Positions 1 to 7,338 of a DNA stretch of 16,963 bases are shown in pieces. The stretch is from Bacteroidota bacterium (lineage in GTDB: Bacteria; Bacteroidota; Bacteroidia; UKL13-3): positions 1 through 16,963 of the forward strand of contig CANFSD010000017.1 of the NCBI GenBank assembly GCA_947449515.1. Reading direction: 5' to 3'. How positions within the stretch are numbered: the stretch's first letter is position 1; every line of letters starts with the position of its first letter. Both the position numbers and the translations under genes were made by a program. The notes under the pieces were generated by a model, which worked only from the letters and a program-made list of their open reading frames with translations, had not been told where the DNA came from and ran no database searches.

Positions 1-34
1 TAAAAAAACATGATTGATAAGTGAAAGCTTTTTA

Positions 35-42
35 TAATTTCG
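35..42 (+). promoter_or_regulatory. Putative -7 promoter box (TAATTTCG)
   Basis: The octamer TAATTTCG ends 21 bases before the ATG at 64. It fits the Bacteroidota -7 consensus TAnnTTTG with C for the third T. A TTG at 14-16 lies 18 bases upstream, a suitable -33 position. The same TAnnTTCG form recurs before four other starts in this window, which raises confidence. The transcription start would fall near position 47. Confidence 0.5.
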
Positions 43-63
43 CGTAAAATAAATAGAATTAGT

Positions 64-285
64 ATGTATTGGACATTAGAACTTGCCTCTTATTTAGATG
101 ATGCACCATGGCCTGCAACAAAAGATGAATTAATTGACTATGCCATCCGTTCGGGTGCGCCATTAGAAGTTATAGAAAATCTACAAGAATTGGAAGATGA
201 TGGAGAGCCTTTTGAAACCATAGAGGAAATTTGGCCAGATTACCCAACCAACGAAGATTACTTCTACAACGAAGACGAATTATAA
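64..285 (+). CDS. Small acidic DUF2795-type protein
   Basis: This is a 73-residue, very acidic protein with no signal peptide or membrane segment, so it is probably cytoplasmic. I recognise it as the short protein widely conserved across Bacteroidota and usually annotated DUF2795. The N-terminal MYWTLELASYLDDAPWPATK and the later EEIWPDYPT stretch are its hallmarks. The middle (about residues 18-48: ATKDELIDYAIRSGAP, then VIENLQELED) looks like a small helical unit of helix-turn-helix or SAP-like size, but no DNA-binding role is established. The ATG is preceded by a plausible -7 box and no Shine-Dalgarno sequence. The stop codon at 283-285 lies inside the convergent gene on the other strand, with a 6-base overlap. 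The gene is full length for the family. Its function is unknown. Confidence 0.88.
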   Translation: MYWTLELASYLDDAPWPATKDELIDYAIRSGAPLEVIENLQELEDDGEPFETIEEIWPDYPTNEDYFYNEDEL

Positions 286-1452
286 TTCTTCTACAGCAGC
301 TGTTGCTTCCAAAGAATTTTCAAGAACGAAATCCGCCTGGTATTTTTCCAGTAGCGGATTTCCTTTTTCATGGAGGTTAATGCAGTACCTTAAACCAGCA
401 CCAGCACCAATAGATTTAACCAAACCTAAATCTAGTAACATTTGAAAATCACGTTGAATGGTTTTTCTATTGCAATCAAATTCATTTACCAATTCTTTGG
501 TTGAAATAAATCCGCGGTGTTGCACAATATACATGATCAGCTTCTGACGTTTGTTTAAAATGCTGTCGTCAATTTCTTTTAACTTGTAGCCTCTCTCAAA
601 AACATAGTTCATGATATTTTTCTGACGTGGGTTGAGTTTTTCGAAATCAACTTGTTGTCTGAAATAATTTCTGAATAAGTCTTTTAATCTGCCTAATTGA
701 ACTTGTTGCAGTTGGAGTCCAAAAGTAATCTGCTCATTAAGGCTATTTTCTTCGCCCTGGATGGCATTGTTTATGATTTGGTCGTATGGAAGCTTATTTA
801 TGTAAATTTCGTGCGCCAAACCCATCAATCCAAACATGTCCATTTTATGCTTGCGCAACCAAAATAATTGCATTAGAACTGCAAATTTTGATTTACACTC
901 GCTAAATAATGGCAAGGACATCATTCTAAAGTGTAAAATCCAGCTTTGAACTATTGGATGAAATTCTGTATCAGTATTCAAAAATTCAAATAAACTCTCT
1001 AATTCAATTTCGCTTTCCATACTTAATCTTTCTGGTATGCGTGCGCTTTGGGTCGAGAATAAATTTACTTCGTTGCTATTGCGGTATAAATCTTCAATGA
1101 GAATTTTTTGCAATTGGTATAAGAAGCCAATACTTAAATTTTCATGTAGTTGTTCTTCAATAAATTGTTCTGCCTTTTGGTATTGTTCTACGGCTCTTTC
1201 TGCGATGTTAGATGCGCGAACATTTTTATTTACGAGGTACTTTACCGTTTTAATTTCCAATAAATTATTGTCCAAAGCATTGGCATAATAATTTCTAAGT
1301 ATGGCGCTATTTACCTTTTCAATATTTCTGATATGATCGGGGAGATCAATGAACTCATAAATTTTGTAGAGTTCCATTTGTTCTTGAACGCATTGCAAGA
1401 ATGCATCATCAATGGAAATAATGGGTTCGTATTTATTAATCAGTATCATCAC
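280..1452 (-). CDS. Degenerate Fic-domain protein with C-terminal DeoR-type HTH
   Basis: This 390-residue soluble protein probably acts as a regulator. Residues about 70-230 follow the Fic fold: a remnant of the (S/T)xxxE(G/N) inhibitory helix (SNIAER, 81-86), then AVEQYQKAEQFIEEQ, then HP at 165-166 before the core helix. The catalytic loop, normally HPFxDGNGRxxR, aligns without gaps to PLFSECKSKFAV (181-192). The catalytic His is Pro and the anion-binding GNGR is CKSK, so AMPylation activity is very unlikely. Residues about 300-350 (ISTKELVNEFDCNRKTIQRD) form a DeoR-type winged helix. I infer a Fic-derived ligand or protein sensor controlling DNA binding. The ATG at 1452 (a second Met follows at 1449) lies only 3 bases after a putative -7 box, so translation may be leaderless or may start further in. 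No terminator is seen at its 3' end, where it overlaps the convergent gene. Confidence 0.78.
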   Translation of the reverse strand: MMILINKYEPIISIDDAFLQCVQEQMELYKIYEFIDLPDHIRNIEKVNSAILRNYYANALDNNLLEIKTVKYLVNKNVRASNIAERAVEQYQKAEQFIEEQLHENLSIGFLYQLQKILIEDLYRNSNEVNLFSTQSARIPERLSMESEIELESLFEFLNTDTEFHPIVQSWILHFRMMSLPLFSECKSKFAVLMQLFWLRKHKMDMFGLMGLAHEIYINKLPYDQIINNAIQGEENSLNEQITFGLQLQQVQLGRLKDLFRNYFRQQVDFEKLNPRQKNIMNYVFERGYKLKEIDDSILNKRQKLIMYIVQHRGFISTKELVNEFDCNRKTIQRDFQMLLDLGLVKSIGAGAGLRYCINLHEKGNPLLEKYQADFVLENSLEATAAVEEL

Positions 1453-1455
1453 CTA

Positions 1456-1463
1456 CGAAACTA
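1456..1463 (-). promoter_or_regulatory. Putative -7 promoter box (TAGTTTCG, minus strand)
   Basis: On the minus strand, TAGTTTCG ends 3 bases before the annotated ATG of the Fic-like gene at 1452. It shares the TAnnTTCG form with four other boxes here. No TTG is seen at -33. If it is real, the transcript would begin at or just inside the annotated start codon. Confidence 0.35.
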
Positions 1464-1540
1464 AGGTGAATTTACATGGTCTTGAGGGGTGCTTGATTTT
1501 GCAGAATGGTGGATTACGTTTTCTCCATCATATTTAAGGG

Positions 1541-1585
1541 CAAAACAAAGGCCGGATACTTAGGTAAATAAGCATTCCGGCCTTT
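1541..1585 (-). terminator. Rho-independent terminator of the glycosyltransferase operon
   Basis: This lies in the 187-base gap 1453-1639. A perfect 10-bp inverted repeat (AAAGGCCGGA at 1547-1556, TCCGGCCTTT at 1576-1585) encloses a 19-base loop. On the minus strand the stem is followed by a T-rich run (TTTGTTTTG), suiting termination downstream of the stop codon at 1640. On the plus strand no T-run follows. The long loop lowers confidence. I see nothing else in the gap apart from the -7 box for the Fic-like gene. Confidence 0.6.
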
Positions 1586-1639
1586 ATGTTAAAAATAGAC
1601 AATGAATTAATTTGCTGTTAATAAATGATTAACCTAGGC

Positions 1640-4573
1640 TTATTTACCACCTAATGCCCTGTATCTATCCATACATTGTTTGGCATATTCGGCCTGTCCC
1701 AACTTATTAAATACATTGGCCAATTCTCCCCATGCTTGTACATTGTTTTGGTTTAATTGTAATGCCAATTGGTAATTATCTGCAGCTTTTTGAAGATTGC
1801 CTGTAATATCATAAGATTTAGCCAAGTAATAATAAACTTCTGGAATACTTGCATTGTGTTTAACTGCCATTTCTAATTGCTTAATGGCATTTTGGTAATC
1901 ACTCATGTTTAAATATGCCAGTGCAGAATAGTAATAACTTTCGGTAATATTTTCTTTGTACCCAGTGCTTTTTGCTAATACTTCTGTAGCCTTTTTAAAG
2001 TCCTTTTTATTGAAATAAACCAAGCCCAAATTGCTGTATCCAATAAAGTTTTCTGGATAAATGTCAATGGCTTTCTTTAGCATTAATTCGGCACTATCTA
2101 ACCTACCTCTGTTTAGCAATGAAAAGCCTAACATGCGCCAAGTTTCTTCATCTTTAGGGGCATATTTTACAGCATTTTCAAAATAATAAACTGCCGAATC
2201 AAAGTTTTGCTTATCAGTAGCGGCATAGCCTAAAGGCATATTATAATTCTCGCGTTTTACAACGGCAGCTAATGGAATACCATCTGCTTCTACTGTATAA
2301 ACGGTTCCTTTCGGAGGGAATGAGCCATTCAGCAATTCTTTTTGTGAAAAAGTTCTTGTTGTTAAAATTAAGTAATCCCAAGGCATTTTTTGCTCTTCCA
2401 TTTCTCTGGTCCAAACAAAATTCAAACGAGGGTTAATTTGATGTGCCCAATAGGCAGCGGTGGTTGTTTCATTATTTATTCCAACCAATAATGAATCTTT
2501 TGGATGTTGCTTAGCAATCCACTCTGCTGCTTCCCTGCATGAATTGCTATAATAATCTGTTTCATAGGTTCCGTATGCACCTTGCAAACCACCCACCAAT
2601 TCATTGAAATAAACATATTCATTCGGATGGTTTTTTATGATCCAATAAGTAGGTTTAGCAAACAATGTTACTAAAATCAATGCAGCCCCAATAGCAATAG
2701 GTTTCTTTAAGGTAAATAAATAATCGTAAGAAACAGCGGCCAATGGAATTACAAATGGCATAATGAATAAATAATGGCGCCATCCGTTGTAATAATTTAT
2801 ATTGCTGTATTCGGCATAAAATATTGGGAAGAATACCATAAACACCAACATTAACCAATTACCTAATCCAATATGTTTACTCATTGGCTTAACGAGTAAT
2901 AGCGTTAGGCCTAGTCCAAGCAATAAATAAATTGGATTACCTATTCCTAAAAACTTAAATACATAATACCAAGGAGCGGCAGTTAACATATAAATTCTAT
3001 GTCCTTCAAACAATTCTACATTATTGGTGTAAAAATCATTTTTAGAAGCCTTAACAAATGCATCATAAGGGTGGTGTAATGGATCGTTAAGGGCATATGG
3101 CCAAATTAAAATACCAACTATATACCCAATAATAGCAACTATAAAAAATAGCTTCGCGTAAGGTAAGATGAGTTTGGCCGTTGCTGCTTCTTTTTTGCGC
3201 ACTTTGTCGAGCCAATTAACACCAAGAAATAAACCTAAATAGGCAAGTAATAAAAATGCACCTACCCGTGAGGCAATACCAAATCCAATACCTACTGCAA
3301 GCCAAACCAAATCTCTAAACCTTGGTTTTGGCAAGCTGCGCATTACTTTTATCATGAAATAGCCTGCGAAAGCAAAACCCATGGCAAAAGGCACGTCCGT
3401 TGGGTTGTTCATGCTATGGCCAAGCCATCCTGGGTTTAAATACATAAATAGCATTGCCATTAATGCTGCACGCCATCCTGCCAATTCAAAGGCAATTAGT
3501 GCCGTAAAAATGATGCCCAACAAACCATAAATGGAATTTATTAAATGGCGGGTTTCATATACACCAGTCCCCATCCAATTATAGGCAAACGCCGCAACAG
3601 TATTCATTTGTTCGCCATAAAAGCGGTAGGCTTGTCTGATATAATCCGAACTGTTTTGTTGTTCTGCAATGGCAGCAGTATCTGCTCCAAAAGTGGTGAG
3701 GTAATTATACGCTAATTGAGAATAATCGTTGTGTGCTTTTTCATCCCAAGTGCTGCCAAAATCCTGACTCAAAATTGGCATGGTAAACAAAGCAATTAGG
3801 AATACCATAAAAAACGAAAAGCGATAGATGGGATGGTTTCCATTGCTCCAACTGTTGCTGGTGTTTTTTATTTGCCACAAAGCATCTTTTACAAAATAAT
3901 TGATCCGTAAGCTGAATATTTGTCCAAATAAATTGAAGATAGATGTCTTTGGTCTTTGGTCTGCTGCTATTGCAATCTCATTAATTTTAATGCCATAAGA
4001 ATGCGCCAAATTGAGTGTTTGCAAGTAAGAATTTCCATTTGCCAATTCCTTTTCAAACTGTGCTATAAGGCTTGTTGTTTTTCCAGATAACACGCCACTA
4101 TAAGCGTCTGTTTGTTGCACCGCAGTAAAGATGCGTGTGAGGCTATTAAGAATTTTAATACCAAACGGCACTTCAATTTTACTGCCTTTTGCTACTATGT
4201 TTTGTGTGCCAATTAATAGGCGGCCTTCTTCTATTAATTTCTTATTACTGGCTATGGTTTGTAAGAGATTTCCCGGACTTGCAATTGTATGGTATACAAT
4301 CACAGTATTTGCACCAGAACAATATTTAAGCATGGCTGCAAATTGCTGATTAATTGTCCCGGCATTGCTTTCAATATGCTCTTTTAATTTGCCTTTTTGA
4401 ATCCATTCTAGCGTGTTTTTATCTGTATTGGATTGCTTTACCAACAAATGAATTTCTACATCTTGTTTGGTTTTGCTTAAGAATTGATGCATGCTTTCCA
4501 TAAAGCCTTTTTCGGCCTTGCGGGCATCCATTAATACACTTAATTTGTTTTCAGATAAGGTAATTGTTTCCAT
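1640..4573 (-). CDS. GT-C (PMT/ArnT-like) glycosyltransferase with degenerate GT2 N-domain and C-terminal TPRs
   Basis: This 977-residue membrane protein has three parts. (1) Residues about 9-215 align along their length with the GT2 enzyme encoded two genes upstream (for example TDAYSG 155-160 against GDFHCG), but the DxD site is replaced (DSDDSYD becomes HTIASPG), so the domain is probably inactive. (2) Residues about 250-775 are a GT-C region with roughly eleven membrane helices. The WDE motif (276-278) sits in the large first external loop, and NNPTD (389-393), YNGWRHYLF (595-603) and EYVYFNELVGG (652-662) match the GT39-like family that takes sugars from polyprenyl phosphate. (3) Residues about 777-976 hold about six TPRs. 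With a cytoplasmic N-terminus and eleven helices, the TPRs would be periplasmic. I infer transfer of a lipid-linked sugar to protein or glycan. The gene is last in a three-gene operon, 22 bases after the methyltransferase. Acceptor and sugar are unknown. Confidence 0.82.
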   Translation of the reverse strand: METITLSENKLSVLMDARKAEKGFMESMHQFLSKTKQDVEIHLLVKQSNTDKNTLEWIQKGKLKEHIESNAGTINQQFAAMLKYCSGANTVIVYHTIASPGNLLQTIASNKKLIEEGRLLIGTQNIVAKGSKIEVPFGIKILNSLTRIFTAVQQTDAYSGVLSGKTTSLIAQFEKELANGNSYLQTLNLAHSYGIKINEIAIAADQRPKTSIFNLFGQIFSLRINYFVKDALWQIKNTSNSWSNGNHPIYRFSFFMVFLIALFTMPILSQDFGSTWDEKAHNDYSQLAYNYLTTFGADTAAIAEQQNSSDYIRQAYRFYGEQMNTVAAFAYNWMGTGVYETRHLINSIYGLLGIIFTALIAFELAGWRAALMAMLFMYLNPGWLGHSMNNPTDVPFAMGFAFAGYFMIKVMRSLPKPRFRDLVWLAVGIGFGIASRVGAFLLLAYLGLFLGVNWLDKVRKKEAATAKLILPYAKLFFIVAIIGYIVGILIWPYALNDPLHHPYDAFVKASKNDFYTNNVELFEGHRIYMLTAAPWYYVFKFLGIGNPIYLLLGLGLTLLLVKPMSKHIGLGNWLMLVFMVFFPIFYAEYSNINYYNGWRHYLFIMPFVIPLAAVSYDYLFTLKKPIAIGAALILVTLFAKPTYWIIKNHPNEYVYFNELVGGLQGAYGTYETDYYSNSCREAAEWIAKQHPKDSLLVGINNETTTAAYWAHQINPRLNFVWTREMEEQKMPWDYLILTTRTFSQKELLNGSFPPKGTVYTVEADGIPLAAVVKRENYNMPLGYAATDKQNFDSAVYYFENAVKYAPKDEETWRMLGFSLLNRGRLDSAELMLKKAIDIYPENFIGYSNLGLVYFNKKDFKKATEVLAKSTGYKENITESYYYSALAYLNMSDYQNAIKQLEMAVKHNASIPEVYYYLAKSYDITGNLQKAADNYQLALQLNQNNVQAWGELANVFNKLGQAEYAKQCMDRYRALGGK

Positions 4574-4595
4574 ATATGATTAGGGATTACACCTT

Positions 4596-5144
4596 TTACA
4601 GGCGTTCAAAAACAAAAAGATTATTTAGCCCCAATTGAAATTTCCCTTGGTGCAATAATTTAAAATGAGGTGCAGCAAATATTTGCTCGGTATCAGAGGG
4701 TTTGTAACCATAATGTTCTTCTAGGCTCATTCCCTCAATAAGTCTTAATTTGAGCAAAATTTCTAGAATCTGATCTACTTGAGGGGAGGGAACGGTAATA
4801 ATTAACCTGCCACCTGGGAGTAAATAATTATAGCAATCAATTGCCAATTGAGTTTGTTGATTGGTAGGAATATGCTCCAATACGGCCAATAAAGTGATGG
4901 CATTAAATTTTTCTCCTTTAGGACAAGCCTCAGGAAAGTAACCTGGGTACAATTCGTAAAAGTCGCCTTTAATGGTTTCATTAAGGGTTGGATCGACCCC
5001 AACGCCCCTAGAAATATAACCTTTCCAGCGCTCAAACATGATCCCATCTACACTTCCAATGTCTAAAACAGAGTCGTTTTTATTGATAAACTTTTTGGCC
5101 TTTTGAATACGAACATTTTGCAAATACCTATCTAATGCTTTCAT
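4596..5144 (-). CDS. Class I SAM-dependent methyltransferase
   Basis: This is a 182-residue soluble protein with a Rossmann-type methyltransferase fold. Motif I is VLDIGSVDG (26-34), the acidic end of strand 2 is GVGVDP (47-52), the mid-motif is LLAVLEHIP (85-93), and LLPGGRLIITVPSP (108-121) is the post-motif typical of the Methyltransf_11/23 group. The size suits a minimal single-domain enzyme without a substrate-binding extension. It sits 10 bases after the GT2 gene and 22 bases before the GT-C gene, so it is almost certainly co-transcribed. By context the substrate could be a sugar or lipid-linked sugar in that pathway, but nothing in the sequence identifies it. The ATG is preceded by AAAGG, a weak purine-rich stretch unusual for this window. 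Confidence is high in the fold and low in the substrate. Confidence 0.85.
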   Translation of the reverse strand: MKALDRYLQNVRIQKAKKFINKNDSVLDIGSVDGIMFERWKGYISRGVGVDPTLNETIKGDFYELYPGYFPEACPKGEKFNAITLLAVLEHIPTNQQTQLAIDCYNYLLPGGRLIITVPSPQVDQILEILLKLRLIEGMSLEEHYGYKPSDTEQIFAAPHFKLLHQGKFQLGLNNLFVFERL

Positions 5145-5154
5145 CCTTTTGAAT

Positions 5155-6321
5155 TTATTTTTTGTTAACGCTTAAAACGCTAATGAGGAAACTTGACAAT
5201 ACGGTTTGTAATCCCAAAATGATAGCTACCACACTGGGAATTACAATGCGCAATGTTTTAGAATATTCTAATTGGCCAAAATGGCTTTGTTCCCATTGGT
5301 AGAGAGAATAGAAGGTTCCCCCCATTCCCGCAAACAAAATGATTACGCCAATTACCAAACCAAATTCCATGCTAAACATTTTAAATGCTTTGGTAAGGGC
5401 ATCTTTGGCTGGTAAAAAACCTGCTTGAACGGCGTAGGCTCGGGTAAAAATACCAAAACTAACGGCTTGGTAACCTACAATAATAAATGCACCAGCATAA
5501 AGCAAGGTATTGGTATCAAAATAAACTTGGTTAAACATGTCTACTGGTCCTCTAATGATAAATAGACTCATGATTAAGCCCAATAACATTAAGAAAATTC
5601 CAGGGTATAAAAACAGCCAACGCGGACTGTAAATGAGTAAGAAACGGAGGTGGCGCCATCCATCACGCCATGTGCGCAAATGGGGAGGTCTGCTTCTTCC
5701 ATCTTTACTAAGTATGGTAGGAACTTCAGTAATATTTAGCTTGAAAATAGTGGCCTTTACTACCATTTCACTGGCAAATTCCATCCCTGTTGTTTTAAGA
5801 TCGAGAAGGCTAACTATATCTTGTCTAAAGCCCCTTAAGCCGCAATGAAAATCGCCAACAGGGCATTTAAAAAACAATCTTCCAATAAATGACAATACTG
5901 GATTGCCTAAATAGCGGTGTAAAAATGGCATTGCACCTTCGCCAATTCCGCCTTTAAATCTATTGCCCATTACCAAATCTTTGCCATTTCGTAATTGCTC
6001 TACAAACAGATTTAGGTTGCCAAAATCATAACTGTCATCGCTATCACCCATGATTACGTATTTTCCTTTGGCAGCCTCAATGGCTCCCATTAAGGCACTT
6101 CCATAACCTTTTCTTGGCACCGCAATTACACGTGCACCAAGGTCTTCGGCCATTTTTTGTGAGCCATCGGTACTGCCATTGTCGCCAATAACCACCTCGC
6201 CAATTACTTGGTTTGCTTTCATCCAAGCAAAAGCTTTTTTAATACAAGTTTCAATGGTTTCGGCCTCGTTTAAACAAGGCATTACCACACTTAATTCGAT
6301 ATTGTTGTTTTCAGCATTCAT
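5155..6321 (-). CDS. GT2 polyprenyl-phosphate glycosyltransferase (dolichol-phosphate sugar synthase-like)
   Basis: This 388-residue membrane-anchored enzyme is predicted to move a sugar from a nucleotide donor to polyprenyl phosphate on the cytoplasmic face. The GT-A domain (about 8-235) has VVMPCLNEAETI (12-23), GDNGSTDGS (46-54) and the metal-binding DSD (93-95 in MGDSDDSYDFGN). It also has GNRF (119-122) and GDFHCGLRGF (156-165), which is characteristic of the dolichol-phosphate mannose/glucose synthase group. Four hydrophobic segments follow (about 236-256, 273-293, 321-341, 358-384), as in GtrB-type enzymes with membrane tails. All catalytic motifs are intact. It is first in a minus-strand operon with the methyltransferase and GT-C genes and would supply the lipid-linked donor. 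A TATTTTCG box lies 14 bases before the ATG. The sugar cannot be read from the sequence. Confidence 0.9.
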   Translation of the reverse strand: MNAENNNIELSVVMPCLNEAETIETCIKKAFAWMKANQVIGEVVIGDNGSTDGSQKMAEDLGARVIAVPRKGYGSALMGAIEAAKGKYVIMGDSDDSYDFGNLNLFVEQLRNGKDLVMGNRFKGGIGEGAMPFLHRYLGNPVLSFIGRLFFKCPVGDFHCGLRGFRQDIVSLLDLKTTGMEFASEMVVKATIFKLNITEVPTILSKDGRSRPPHLRTWRDGWRHLRFLLIYSPRWLFLYPGIFLMLLGLIMSLFIIRGPVDMFNQVYFDTNTLLYAGAFIIVGYQAVSFGIFTRAYAVQAGFLPAKDALTKAFKMFSMEFGLVIGVIILFAGMGGTFYSLYQWEQSHFGQLEYSKTLRIVIPSVVAIILGLQTVLSSFLISVLSVNKK

Positions 6322-6335
6322 GGGATGTAGTGTTG

Positions 6336-6343
6336 CGAAAATA
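6336..6343 (-). promoter_or_regulatory. Putative -7 promoter box for the glycosyltransferase operon (TATTTTCG)
   Basis: On the minus strand TATTTTCG ends 14 bases before the GT2 start codon at 6321. A TTG at 6366-6364 lies 20 bases upstream, a good -33 position for Bacteroidota. The 144-base region 6322-6465 also serves the divergent gene at 6466. On the plus strand only a weak TAAAATTG (6440-6447) is seen before that gene. Confidence 0.5.
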
Positions 6344-6465
6344 ATTAATTATGGCAGTTCACCCAATTTGGGGCAATAAGTTTTCCGAGTTTAACATTTT
6401 TGTTTTGAATTTCATGCACAATTCTTCATCTTGCTACCCTAAAATTGTAAACCAACCTTATTCGC

Positions 6466-7299
6466 ATGAAAAAATCAATATTTATGGCTTTGGCTTTTGG
6501 CATTATTAGCTTTGGTGTATTGGCTCAAAACCAGAAACCAGCTGTGGAAGAAATGACGGCCACCCAAGTGTTAAACGCATTTTATACCAATTGGAATGCC
6601 TATTATACTTCATCTAATCCCAATTTGGAGTCGTTAAGCAAATATTTTAGCTCGGATTTTATTTTTATTAGAAACTCTGAAACGGTGGATGGAAAAGTAC
6701 AAACACTTAGAGGTTCAGCAGACGATTTGTTAAAGGATATCAAAGGAACACGTGATAGCAAATTGCGCGCAGACAGAAAAATAATTTCTGTTACTTTTAA
6801 CCAAACATTGTCTCATTTGGCAAATATTTCGGCAGTTATAGATTTAAGTTATTACCAAGATACCACCTTGGTGGCTGAGGTTAAAGCCTATTCAAGCCAT
6901 TCAATGGTAAATGAAAATGGGGTTTGGAAAATTAAAAATATAGTTACAGACCGTGTGGCAGAGCGTCAAATTTTTGGTGTTTGCCCTTGTCGTATTACCA
7001 AAACCAGTGTAGATAAATCAGATATGTTTAGCACAAAAGTGATGTATCCAAGCGGTAATAGTTTTGAAACTGAAGAGTTAGGTTTTACTTTCCGTGGTAA
7101 AGGGTCAATAACCATTGTTACCGTGGGTTCTAATTATTATACTTGGAAAGAAAATATTGTTTATGCAGTTAAAAAGGACGGCGATAAAACCACCCAAGAA
7201 ATTGTTGGAAAAGCCAACAGTAATATTGAGGTTATTACCTTAATATTATCAAAGAATCTCTATAAATCGCAGTGTTTGCGGTTCGAACCATTGAAATAA
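6466..7299 (+). CDS. Secreted NTF2-like domain protein of unknown function
   Basis: This 277-residue protein has a clear signal peptide (MKKSIFMALAFGIISFGVLA, likely cleaved after A20), so it is exported. Residues about 30-167 look like an NTF2/SnoaL-type alpha+beta cone: a helical start with VLNAFYTNWNAYYTS, SKYFSSDFIFIR, and a late strand NENGVWKIKNIVTDR typical of that fold. A CPC motif follows at 173-175, then a second beta-rich part (about 180-277) that I cannot place. No lipobox Cys follows the signal sequence. The gene is monocistronic: it diverges from the glycosyltransferase operon and ends at a strong terminator. The NTF2-like call rests on pattern only. Ligand or enzymatic role is unknown. 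Confidence 0.8.
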   Translation: MKKSIFMALAFGIISFGVLAQNQKPAVEEMTATQVLNAFYTNWNAYYTSSNPNLESLSKYFSSDFIFIRNSETVDGKVQTLRGSADDLLKDIKGTRDSKLRADRKIISVTFNQTLSHLANISAVIDLSYYQDTTLVAEVKAYSSHSMVNENGVWKIKNIVTDRVAERQIFGVCPCRITKTSVDKSDMFSTKVMYPSGNSFETEELGFTFRGKGSITIVTVGSNYYTWKENIVYAVKKDGDKTTQEIVGKANSNIEVITLILSKNLYKSQCLRFEPLK

Positions 7300-7334
7300 A
7301 AAAAGCCCCATTTGAAAAAATGGGGCTTTTTTTT
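7298..7334. terminator. Bidirectional rho-independent terminator
   Basis: The stem AGCCCCAT (7304-7311) pairs perfectly with ATGGGGCT (7320-7327) around an 8-base loop. It is flanked by seven A on the left and eight T on the right, giving a U-run on either strand. It lies between the stop codons of the convergent genes at 7299 and 7339 and overlaps the first stop codon by two bases. It is the clearest terminator in the window. Confidence 0.93.
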
Positions 7335-7338
7335 GTAC

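Noticed and set aside
1037..1288. 83-residue open frame on the plus strand inside the Fic-like gene
   Set aside because: Composition is Cys-, Ser- and Leu-rich without family resemblance, and it lies wholly antisense to a well-supported gene.
6440..6447. TAAAATTG as the -7 box of the gene at 6466
   Set aside because: One mismatch to the consensus and no TTG at the right distance (the nearest, 6405-6407, is 32 bases away). Too weak to list as a feature.
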